Notes under the pieces: generated by a model
The model's input: only the letters and a program-made list of their open reading frames with translations
The model's database searches: none
What the model was told of the DNA's origin: nothing
Part shown: in pieces, positions 6,341-12,171 of the stretch
How the letters are laid out: the number at the start of each line of letters is the position of its first letter
How positions within the stretch are numbered: the stretch's first letter is position 1
Made by a program: the position numbers and the translations under genes
Assembly: GCA_035461385.1 (NCBI GenBank)
Contig: DATHVI010000196.1
Coordinates: 1 to 14,724 of the forward strand
Direction of reading: 5' to 3'
DNA from: DATHVI01 sp035461385
GTDB taxonomy: Bacteria; Actinomycetota; Thermoleophilia; Solirubrobacterales; 70-9
Length of the DNA stretch: 14,724 nucleotides

Positions 6341-7534
6341 ATGCGAGACCTCCACGCCCGGATGCTCGGCGCCCTGCTCGCCGGGGAGGGGCTGAGGGGA
6401 ATCGCGGAGCTGGCGGCGGCGGAGGCTCGCGGGCCGGTGGCGATCGTGCTGCCGGCCCGCGGCCTCGCGGCCGCATCGGCCGACGAGGTGCCGCTCGACG
6501 AGCTTGTCGAGCGCGCCGCCGATCACCTGCGTGGCGGCAACGGAGGCTCGCCGGCGGTCGCCGGGGTCGAGCTCGAGCAGCCGATCGAGGCCGACGGGAC
6601 GACGATCGGCTACGCGATCGCGCTCAGCGGCTCCGACAACGGGCTGCCCCAGGTCAGCGTCGACCGCGGCGAGGTGCTGCGCACCGCGGCGCTCGCGGCG
6701 CTGACCGAGGTCGCGGTCGCCGACGCCCGCGACGAGGTCGCCGCCGACCTGCGGGGGACCCTGCTCGAGGACCTGCGGGCCGGTCGCGTCGATCCCGCGG
6801 AGACCGTTCGCCGTGCGGTGCGGATGGGCGCCGATCTGTCCTCCGGAGCGATCGCGATGGTCGCCGAGGTGCGCTCCGAGCGGCCCCGCCACGCCGCGGC
6901 CCTGATCACCGGCGAGCACCCCGGGGCGATCGCCGAGCCGCTGCCGGCGTCGCCCGGCGGCGAGGCGGGCCGGCAGCTGGTCTACGCGCTGCTGCCGGCT
7001 CGCCGCAGTGCCGACGACGCGGTCCAGCGCACCCGGGCATCGGCGCGGGCGATCGCCGAGCGGCTTCGCAGCCACGGCCCCGCCGCCTACTCGTCGTTCT
7101 GCGCCTCCGCCGCCGAGCTCGGGCGAGCGATCTCCGAGGCCGAGCTGATGCTCGAGGTGATCGGCCGCGACGAGCGGATGGCCGACCAGCTCGCAGGCGG
7201 GATCGGCGATGGCGTCTACCGGCTGCTGTTCCGGGCGATGGCGACCGACCCGGCCGAGGTGCGCCGGTTCTACGACGAGACCGTTGCCCCGCTCGTCGCG
7301 CACGATCGCGAGTACCGCACCGACCTCCTCGGCACGCTCGAGGCCTACCTCGCCAACGACTGCAACATGAACGCCACCGCACGGGCGGTCTACGCCCACC
7401 GCCACACCGTCGCCCACCGGCTCGGCCGGATCCGCGAGCTGACCGGGCTCGACCCCTCGCTCGGCGACGACCGCGAGCGCCTCGGCCTCGGGATCAAGGC
7501 CTATCGAATCGTCGCCCCGACCCTCCCGCGCTGA
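6341..7534 (+). CDS. PucR/CdaR-type transcriptional regulator
   Basis: 397 residues. The open frame extends far upstream inside glnA but is spurious there; ATG 6341 is the first good start after the glnA stop, 41 bases away. The last 70 residues (328-397) are the PucR-family C-terminal HTH: LLGTLEAYLANDCNMNATARAVYAHRHTV-AHRLGRIRELTGLDP, with the usual Asn-rich turn and the R-x-T-V-x-x-R-L-x-R-I motif in slightly varied form. The upstream part, about residues 60-300, has the mixed alpha/beta sensory and linker regions (GVELEQPIEADGTTIGYAI, ETVRRAVRMGADL). PucR/CdaR proteins are usually activators of purine, sugar-acid or nitrogen catabolism genes. Its position directly after glnA suggests it senses or controls nitrogen assimilation, but the ligand and targets are unknown. 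It is probably in the glnA transcript. Confidence 0.85.
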   Translation: MRDLHARMLGALLAGEGLRGIAELAAAEARGPVAIVLPARGLAAASADEVPLDELVERAADHLRGGNGGSPAVAGVELEQPIEADGTTIGYAIALSGSDNGLPQVSVDRGEVLRTAALAALTEVAVADARDEVAADLRGTLLEDLRAGRVDPAETVRRAVRMGADLSSGAIAMVAEVRSERPRHAAALITGEHPGAIAEPLPASPGGEAGRQLVYALLPARRSADDAVQRTRASARAIAERLRSHGPAAYSSFCASAAELGRAISEAELMLEVIGRDERMADQLAGGIGDGVYRLLFRAMATDPAEVRRFYDETVAPLVAHDREYRTDLLGTLEAYLANDCNMNATARAVYAHRHTVAHRLGRIRELTGLDPSLGDDRERLGLGIKAYRIVAPTLPR

Positions 7535-7549
7535 ACACCTCCGCCGCCT

Positions 7550-7625
7550 CGCTCCCGCCTTGAAGACCTGGTCCGCGGCTACGCCGCGGACATTTGATGC
7601 TGCTCCCGCTTCCGGGGGCGGCGGG
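7550..7625 (-). repeat. Intergenic copy of a dispersed repeat shared with the moxR insert
   Basis: Read on the minus strand, 7625-7597 matches plus-strand 11380-11408 at 28 of 29 positions (one A/C difference). Beyond it comes a 9-bp, 3-base-loop hairpin (7571-7591) and then GGCGGGAGCG (7559-7550), which recurs at 11511-11520 after a comparable hairpin at 11478-11498. The order module, hairpin, GGCGGGAGCG is therefore the same at both sites, though the spacers differ in length. The element occupies the gap between the convergent pucR-like and yacP-like genes, where insertion is harmless. Confidence 0.65.
7571..7591. terminator. Bidirectional hairpin between convergent genes
   Basis: GTCCGCGGC (7571-7579) and GCCGCGGAC (7583-7591) form a perfect 9-bp stem with loop TAC, followed on the plus strand by ATTTGATG. 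It lies 37 bases after the PucR-type stop and about 70 from the stop of the oppositely oriented NYN gene, so it can terminate both. It is also the central stem of the repeat described at 7550-7625. Confidence 0.55.
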
Positions 7626-7663
7626 CCAGGGCTCCAGCCGTAGGCACTCAGCGGACTCGCTGG

Positions 7664-8035
7664 TTATTCCTCGATTCGGGTGCGGAAGGCCTCCGCCGGC
7701 TCGACGGTGGCGCCGAGGATCCGGGCTCGGTCGGCGAGCCAGTTGTCCGAGGTGACGACGCGAACCCGGGTCGGCTCAGGCTCGGCCTCGAGGCGGCGCA
7801 CGATCTCGTCGTCGGCGGCGTCCGGCTTCGGGCGCGGGGCGTGGGCGACCTCGATCACGGTCGAGGAGACCGGCGGCCGCGGCGGCCGCTCGAAGACGAC
7901 CGTGACGTCGTCGCCGCCCGCGGCCACCCAGCGCTCGAGCCGATCGACGAGCCGCAGCATCGCCGCATCGCGGTCCTTCCACCAGCGATCGGGCCGAGTC
8001 CCGATCACGTTCATGCCGTCGACGAGGTATCGCAT
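7664..8035 (-). CDS. YacP-like NYN (PIN-like) domain RNase
   Basis: 123 residues. MRYLVDGMNVIGTRPDRW is the diagnostic start of the YacP/NYN family, with acidic D6 and N9. Further conserved acidic sites are DAADDEIV (72-79) and VVTSDNWLADRARILGA (93-109, with D97), and EAFR near the end. NYN/PIN folds use these acidic residues to bind Mg2+ and cleave RNA; Bacillus YacP (Rae1) is a ribosome-associated endonuclease. This protein is shorter than the roughly 170-residue Bacillus form, which suggests a minimal version. There is no clear Shine-Dalgarno before ATG 8035; TACGCT about 10 bases upstream could be a -10 box for a leaderless transcript. It has a 376-base non-coding region upstream and is probably transcribed alone. 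Confidence 0.82.
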   Translation of the reverse strand: MRYLVDGMNVIGTRPDRWWKDRDAAMLRLVDRLERWVAAGGDDVTVVFERPPRPPVSSTVIEVAHAPRPKPDAADDEIVRRLEAEPEPTRVRVVTSDNWLADRARILGATVEPAEAFRTRIEE

Positions 8036-8411
8036 CGGTAGAAGCGTAGGTTGCGCGCGCTCTCACGAGCGAGGAGTGTCTGCCGATCAGATCTCCGGTT
8101 TGGGTCCGACCGTTCCATGCGGTCGGCGTCGGAGCCCCCTGACAGGCCCACTCGAGCTCAGCAGAGGGTCGCTTGAGGAGCGGGAAAGCCACACGGGGAT
8201 GACCGCGATCTTGATCGCGCGGTTCCTCGGACCCGGCGACGTCGTGCTTCGCGGTCAGGCTGAAGCTGGTGAGGAGAAGCTGAGCTCGACCAGGCGCCGC
8301 GACAGCAAGCCCGCCCCGCGGCCGTCCCGGCACGCTTCCATTCGCACGTCAGGGGGGGTCGCGAGCTCGGTCTGCTCGATCCCGGCCTCGACTCCGCCGA
8401 CCGACCGGTGA
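8036..8411. other. 376-base stretch with no supported gene
   Basis: Between the minus-strand coiled-coil gene (ends 8412) and the minus-strand NYN gene (starts 8035) no ORF has convincing composition or start signals; frames that cross it are broken or lack family motifs. It holds two stems: CCGACCG/CGGTCGG (8106-8112/8120-8126, loop TTCCATG) and CGCGATC/GATCGCG (8204-8210/8213-8219, loop TT). A decayed gene, an RNA or the NYN promoter could lie here; I cannot choose between these. Confidence 0.35.
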
Positions 8412-9689
8412 TCAGGGCCCGCCAAGGGCGTCGCGCCGGGCGCGGTCGGCGGCCGCCGCCACGGCCTCTGCGACCTCGGCCTGAAGCTGCTGGGTGAGCT
8501 CGGCGCGGCGGCGCTCGACCGCCTCGCGGGCGGTTGAGGCGGCGGCGCGCGTTCGCTTGTCGAGCTCGCGATCGAGCCGCGCCTCGAGCTTCCTGAGCTC
8601 GTCGGCGGCCCGCTCGCCGGCTTGACGCTCGGCGTCCTGGCGCAGCTTCTCGCCCTCCTCGCGCAGGCGCTTCTCGACCTCGGCGGCGGCGCGAGCCTCC
8701 GCCTCGCGGCGGGCCTCCTCCGCCTCGGCCTCCGCCTCGCCGAGACCGCGCTCGAGGCGCTCGCGCATCTCCGCCTCGGCCGCCTCGCGGGCGCTGCGCT
8801 CGGCGCGGCGGGCGAGCCGCTCGATGACCGCGGTCAGCTTCTGCTCGGCGCGCTCGAGCTTCCGCTCGGCCTCGGCCCGCGCCTCGCGCTCCTCGCCGAC
8901 CCTGCGCTCGGCGTCCTCGGCTGCCATCTCGACCTTGGCCCGAGCCGTCGCGAGCGCCCCTTCGGCCCGCCGCTCGGCGGCGGTCTTGGCCTCCTCGGCG
9001 GCGCGCCGTGTCGCCGCGACCCGCTCGTCGGCCGCCCGCGTCGCGGCGGCGACCCGCTCGTCGGCCCCGGCCTGCGCCTCGGCTCGCGCCCGCGCCTCCG
9101 CCTCCGCGGTGAGCCGCCTCACCTTCTCGGTCGCCTGGATACGGAGCCGCTCCGCCGCCTCGCGCAGCTTCTCGGCCGCGCGGGAGCGAAGCTCCTCGCG
9201 CGCCTCGGCCACACGCCGCTCGACCTCGCCCTCGCTGCGCTGGCGCTCCGCCGCCACTCGGCGCCCGGCCTCCTCCTCGCGGCGCGCGATCTTCTCGCGC
9301 TCGCGAGCGAGCCGGCGGTCGAGCTCGGCCTCGGCGTTCGCGAGCCGGCGCTCGAGCTCGGCCTCGCGCTCGGCGACGCGGCGGGAGACCTCGGCGTCGA
9401 TGCTCGCGATCCGCGCCGAGATCTGCGCGTCCTTGCGCGCTATCTCCTCCTGCGCGGCGCTCGCGGCGGCCTCGATCGCCGCCTCGGCGCGCGCCGCGGC
9501 GCGCGCCGCCGCGGCTTCCGCGCGGCGGCGCTCCCGCTCGGCCTCCTCGGCCCTCTGCTCGGCCTCCTCGATCCTACGCTCGGCCGCCGCTGCTCGTTCG
9601 TCGGGCCCGACGGCTCGCAGCCGCGCCTTGGCGATCGGCGTCACGTCGGCGCGACCGCCAGCTCCAGGTCGTTCGACTCTCTCGGCCAT
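8412..9689 (-). CDS. Long Ala/Glu/Arg-rich coiled-coil protein
   Basis: 425 residues from ATG 9689, which has GGGAGG 9 bases upstream; the frame opens 22 codons earlier, but that extension lacks a ribosome site. After a 30-residue non-helical head (MAERVERPGAGG...), nearly the whole protein (about 32-418) is an unbroken run of A, E, R and K with almost no Pro, Gly or aromatic residues. This predicts a helix of about 390 residues, either a coiled coil or a stable single alpha-helix. Local near-repeats such as ADERVAA and AEAEARA recur. There is no membrane segment, ATP site or other domain. The biased composition makes long spurious ORFs on the opposite strand. It follows ppk2 after 90 bases in the same direction and may share its transcript. 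A cytoskeletal, scaffold or granule-surface role is possible, but none is shown. Confidence 0.75.
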   Translation of the reverse strand: MAERVERPGAGGRADVTPIAKARLRAVGPDERAAAAERRIEEAEQRAEEAERERRRAEAAAARAAARAEAAIEAAASAAQEEIARKDAQISARIASIDAEVSRRVAEREAELERRLANAEAELDRRLAREREKIARREEEAGRRVAAERQRSEGEVERRVAEAREELRSRAAEKLREAAERLRIQATEKVRRLTAEAEARARAEAQAGADERVAAATRAADERVAATRRAAEEAKTAAERRAEGALATARAKVEMAAEDAERRVGEEREARAEAERKLERAEQKLTAVIERLARRAERSAREAAEAEMRERLERGLGEAEAEAEEARREAEARAAAEVEKRLREEGEKLRQDAERQAGERAADELRKLEARLDRELDKRTRAAASTAREAVERRRAELTQQLQAEVAEAVAAAADRARRDALGGP

Positions 9690-9779
9690 TTCCGTAGCCC
9701 TCCCGCACAGGGGCCCTGCCGGGGCAAGGACGACGACCGAGCCTACCGGAGCCAACCGGGCGCGTGAAGCTCGCGACCG

Positions 9780-10658
9780 CTACTCGTCCAGCCTCGGCGG
9801 CGGCTCGATCCCCCACGCTCGCATCCCGTGCTCGATCCGCTCGATCACCGCCTCGATCACCCTCACCCGCGCGTAGCGCTTCGACTCGGCCTCGACCACG
9901 ACCCACGGCGCGTAGGGCTGATCGGTTCGCGCCAGCATGTCCTCGACCGCGTCGACGTACTCGTCGCGCTTGCCCCGGTTGCGCCAGTCGTCGTCGGTCA
10001 GCTTCCAGCTCTTGAGCGGGTCCTTCTCGCGGCGCTTGAAGCGCCGCAGCTGCTCCTCGGCCGAGAAGTGGAGCCAGAGCTTGACCAGGATCATCCCCTC
10101 GTCGGCGAGGGTCCGCTCGAAGCCGTTGATCTCCTCGTACGCCCGCAGCCACTGCTCGCGGCTGGCGTAGCCCTCGACCCGCTCGACGAGGACGCGACCG
10201 TACCAGGAGCGGTCGAGGACCGCCATCCCTCCCCACCCCGGGAGCGCCGGCCAGAACCGCCAGAGGAAGTGATGGCGAGCCTCGTCCGGCGTCGGCGCGC
10301 CGAACTGGACGACGCGGACGTGGCGCGGGTCGATCTGGCCGACGAGGCGCTTGATCGCCCCGCCCTTCCCGGACGCGTCCCAACCCTCGAACAGGACGCA
10401 GACGGGCGGGCCGGTGCGCCGGTCGCCGATCTGTCCCCCGAGCGTGAGGCGCAGCTGGGTGAGCCGCCCCCAGGCGCGGCTGAGGCCGCGTTCCTCCTCC
10501 TTGCGACTCAGCGACTTGTCGAGATCGACCCTGGCGAGCCGGTCGCGCCCGCCGGGCGGCTTGGTGCCGAGGCCATGGTCGCCTGCGTCCGAGCCGGGAG
10601 ACGCTCGATCGCGCTTCGCCCGGGAATCACCTTTCCCCTTTCCTGGCTCCGCGCTCAT
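9780..10658 (-). CDS. ppk2: Polyphosphate kinase 2 (class II-like, polyP:AMP phosphotransferase type)
   Basis: 292 residues. P-loop FEGWDASGKGGAIKR (90-104, K98), Walker B AVLDRSWYGRVLVERVEG (146-163, D149) and basic lid RRFKRREKDPLKSWK (205-219) are the PPK2 signature; wording around the motifs (HHFLWRFWPALP, DDDWRNR, PYAPWVVVEA) is closest to class II Pap-type enzymes that phosphorylate AMP with polyphosphate. It should form nucleotides from polyP in the cytosol, or run in reverse. The first 18 residues are encoded by one unit of a 58-bp tandem repeat. The upstream unit brings an in-frame TGA, so ATG 10658 is the only possible start. GAGGG lies only 2 bases before it, so it is probably translated by reinitiation after the leader ORF that ends at this ATG. 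Confidence 0.93.
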   Translation of the reverse strand: MSAEPGKGKGDSRAKRDRASPGSDAGDHGLGTKPPGGRDRLARVDLDKSLSRKEEERGLSRAWGRLTQLRLTLGGQIGDRRTGPPVCVLFEGWDASGKGGAIKRLVGQIDPRHVRVVQFGAPTPDEARHHFLWRFWPALPGWGGMAVLDRSWYGRVLVERVEGYASREQWLRAYEEINGFERTLADEGMILVKLWLHFSAEEQLRRFKRREKDPLKSWKLTDDDWRNRGKRDEYVDAVEDMLARTDQPYAPWVVVEAESKRYARVRVIEAVIERIEHGMRAWGIEPPPRLDE

Positions 10659-10720
10659 TGCCCTCGATCGCGCTTCGCCCGGGAATCACCTTTCCCCTTT
10701 CCTGGCTCCGCGCTCATTGC
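10604..10720. repeat. Perfect 58-bp tandem repeat over the ppk2 start
   Basis: Bases 10604-10661 and 10663-10720 are identical over all 58 positions, with a period of 59 (one base between). Each unit is an imperfect palindrome: GGGAA/TTCCC around six bases (10622-10626/10633-10637 in the first copy), GCC/GGC next, and GCGC/GCGC outside (10611-10614/10651-10654). Each unit carries a minus-strand ATG. Because 59 is not a multiple of three, the two ATGs are in different frames. Confidence 0.95.
10655..10717 (-). CDS. 20-residue leader peptide overlapping ppk2
   Basis: ATG 10717 opens a 20-codon frame whose first 18 residues (MSAEPGKGKGDSRAKRDR) are identical to the PPK2 N-terminus, because both are encoded by a copy of the same repeat. 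It then ends with Gly-Gln and TGA at 10657-10655. The stop overlaps the ppk2 start as ATGA. A purine-rich GGGGAAG lies 8 bases upstream, which is better than the site before the ppk2 ATG. The arrangement implies ribosomes load here and reinitiate at ppk2. The peptide is very basic and probably has no function of its own. Not proven to be translated. Confidence 0.5.
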   Translation of the reverse strand: MSAEPGKGKGDSRAKRDRGQ

Positions 10721-10734
10721 AGCATCTTCCCCGA

Positions 10735-10980
10735 TCAGCCCGGCCCAACCGGCGGGACCCTGGGACCGGGTGGCGGCGGCTCGTCGGCGAGGAACTGGAG
10801 CGCGATCGGGAACAGCACCGCGGCGAGGAAGATCATCAGCACCCCGGCCGCCACGAGCCAGCGCGAGCCGGCGAGGTGGCCGGTGATCGCGACGACGAAC
10901 CCGGCGATCATCAGTACCAGGTAGGGCTCGATCGCCTCGGGCAGCACGGCGGCGAGAATCGGCGTGCCCATTGCGCCCAT
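10735..10980 (-). CDS. Small two-helix membrane protein
   Basis: 81 residues. Two hydrophobic helices are clear: about residues 19-37 (PYLVLMIAGFVVAITGHLA) and 41-64 (WLVAAGVLMIFLAAVLFPIALQFL), joined by a short GSR turn, with a Pro-rich tail (DEPPPPGPRVPPVGPG). It is a hairpin-type membrane protein with no known-family motif that I can name. The ribosome site is weak (GGGGTG about 9 bases upstream); a second Met at residue 4 is an alternative start. Its stop is 17 bases before the leader ATG of ppk2, so it is likely the first gene of the ppk2 transcript. Opposite, moxR starts 72 bases away, making this a divergent promoter region. Coding status is supported by the clean helix pattern; function is unknown. 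Confidence 0.65.
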   Translation of the reverse strand: MGAMGTPILAAVLPEAIEPYLVLMIAGFVVAITGHLAGSRWLVAAGVLMIFLAAVLFPIALQFLADEPPPPGPRVPPVGPG

Positions 10981-11048
10981 GCTCGAGCACCCCGCGGACG
11001 GACCGGATGCGGGTCCCAGCGCTTAGCGGCCGATTCGCGGGACGCCCC

Positions 11049-11054
11049 TAAGAT
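11049..11054 (+). promoter_or_regulatory. Candidate -10 box for moxR
   Basis: TAAGAT at 11049-11054 overlaps the apparent ATG 11053. Its last base is 7 bases before the G of the in-frame GTG 11062, which would make transcription start at or next to that GTG (leaderless). No clear -35 is seen at 17 bases. There is no Shine-Dalgarno before either start. Confidence 0.3.
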
Positions 11055-12171
11055 GGGCACGGTGACCGCCCCCGCACACCCCGAGTCGGTCGCCGACGCG
11101 CGCTCCGCGCTCGCCGAGGTCGGCTACCTCGCCGACGAGCCGGCGGCGCTGGTGTCCTACCTCGCCCAGAGGCTCGGCAAGCCGGTCCTCGTCGAGGGCC
11201 CGGCGGGAGTCGGCAAGACGGAGCTGGCGAAGGCGATCGCGCGCGCAACCGGCCGCGAGCTGATCCGGCTCCAGTGCTACGAGGGCCTCGACGAGGCGAA
11301 GGCGCTCTACGAGTGGAATTACCGCAAGCAGCTGCTGCGGATCCAGGCCGGAAAGCAGAATCCTCGCCCCTCCGACGACCCCGCCGCCCCCGGACGCGGG
11401 AGCAGCATGCGAAGCGCGCAGCGTAACCGCGCGCCGGATGAATCAGTTGCGGTGCCTGCGGCACCTGACATGCCTGTGCGGCGGCGCAACGCCGCCGCCC
11501 AAGAACACCCGGCGGGAGCGGGGGAGGAAGCGGACCTCGCCGCCCCCGGACGCGAAGCGGAGGAGGCGACGGGCATAGATTCCTGGGAAGAGATCTTCTC
11601 GGAGGAGTTCCTGCTCACCCGGCCGCTGCTGGCGGCGATCGTCTCGACCGAGCCGGTGGTGCTGCTGATCGACGAGATCGACAAGACCGACCAGGAGTTC
11701 GAGGCGATGCTGCTCGAGGTGCTGTCGGACTTCCAGATCTCGATCCCCGAGCTGGGGGTGATCGAGGCCCGGACCCGCCCGGTGGTCGTCCTGACCTCCA
11801 ACAACACCCGCGAGCTGACCGAGGCGCTGAAGCGGCGCTGCCTCTACCTCTGGCTCGACTATCCGGCGGTCGAGCGGGAGATGGAGATCATTCGCCTCCA
11901 CGTGCCCGACCTCGACGAGCGGCTCGGCCGGCGGCTGGTCGAGGTCGTCCACATGGTCCGCGGGCTCGACCTCAAGAAGCCACCGTCGATCGCCGAGTCG
12001 ATCGATTGGGCGCGGGCGCTGGTCCTGCTCGGCGCCGAGCAGCTCGATGCCGACGTGCTCGAGAGGACGATGAGCATCATCGTCAAGCACCGCTCCGACA
12101 TCGATCTCGTCGCCGAGCGGGTCGGGGTTCGCCTCGCGCGCCCGGAGCTCGGCACCGAAGCCGCGGGATGA
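11053..12171 (+). CDS. MoxR-family AAA+ ATPase (CoxD-like) with an internal insert
   Basis: 372 residues from ATG 11053, or 369 from GTG 11062, which a TAAGAT -10 box would favour. The open frame upstream is spurious. Walker A is GPAGVGKT (49-56), Walker B LLIDEID (204-210, D207 and E208), sensor 1 LTSNN (247-251), with the family sequence LIRLQCYEGLDEAKALYEWNY (70-90) and the ESIDWARAL lid motif. MoxR ATPases act as chaperones that load cofactors or remodel enzymes together with a VWA protein. The next gene is such a VWA protein, overlapping by ATGA (12168-12171). Between QLLRIQAG (93-100) and SWEEIFSEEFL (177-187) relatives have a short loop of perhaps 15-20 residues; here it is about 76 residues, rich in Pro, Ala and Arg and low in complexity (see the repeat entry at 11353-11583). 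No cox or mox enzyme gene is nearby. Confidence 0.9.
   Translation: MGTVTAPAHPESVADARSALAEVGYLADEPAALVSYLAQRLGKPVLVEGPAGVGKTELAKAIARATGRELIRLQCYEGLDEAKALYEWNYRKQLLRIQAGKQNPRPSDDPAAPGRGSSMRSAQRNRAPDESVAVPAAPDMPVRRRNAAAQEHPAGAGEEADLAAPGREAEEATGIDSWEEIFSEEFLLTRPLLAAIVSTEPVVLLIDEIDKTDQEFEAMLLEVLSDFQISIPELGVIEARTRPVVVLTSNNTRELTEALKRRCLYLWLDYPAVEREMEIIRLHVPDLDERLGRRLVEVVHMVRGLDLKKPPSIAESIDWARALVLLGAEQLDADVLERTMSIIVKHRSDIDLVAERVGVRLARPELGTEAAG
11353..11583 (+). repeat. In-frame repeat element inside moxR
   Basis: This codes for about residues 101-177. It includes the 29-base module (11380-11408) shared with 7597-7625; a 17-bp direct repeat (11382-11398 and 11538-11554); a stem GGTGCC/GGCACC (11451-11456/11460-11465, loop TGC); a 9-bp stem GCGGCGGCG/CGCCGCCGC (11478-11486/11490-11498, loop CAA); and GGCGGGAGCG (11511-11520). 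Codons here such as ATA (ATA GAT TCC), AAT, CCT, GTT, TCA and CGT are rare in the flanking gene. The reading frame passes through without a stop. Confidence 0.75.

Noticed and set aside
4686..6476. Minus-strand open frame of 596 codons opposite glnA
   Set aside because: Antisense to a clear glutamine synthetase; no motif and biased composition.
8172..8204. Sequence loosely like the cobalamin riboswitch core (GCGGGAAAGCCACACGGGG)
   Set aside because: The conserved box spacing is wrong, and no cobalamin-related gene follows on either strand.
8036..8411. tRNA, SRP RNA or RNase P RNA in the gap
   Set aside because: No T-arm GGTTCGA-type sequence, no SRP loop and no RNase P core motifs could be found on either strand.
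9690..9755. 22-codon N-terminal extension of the coiled-coil protein
   Set aside because: The internal ATG 9689 has GGGAGG 9 bases upstream, while the extension has no ribosome site and unrelated composition.
8622..9876. Two plus-strand open frames of 350-381 codons
   Set aside because: They are the reverse reading of the Ala/Glu/Arg coiled-coil gene, giving Leu/Gly- or Ser/Arg-rich nonsense. The minus-strand frame has the good ribosome site and helix pattern.
10604..10720. CRISPR or satellite array
   Set aside because: Only two adjacent units with one base between them and no spacers.
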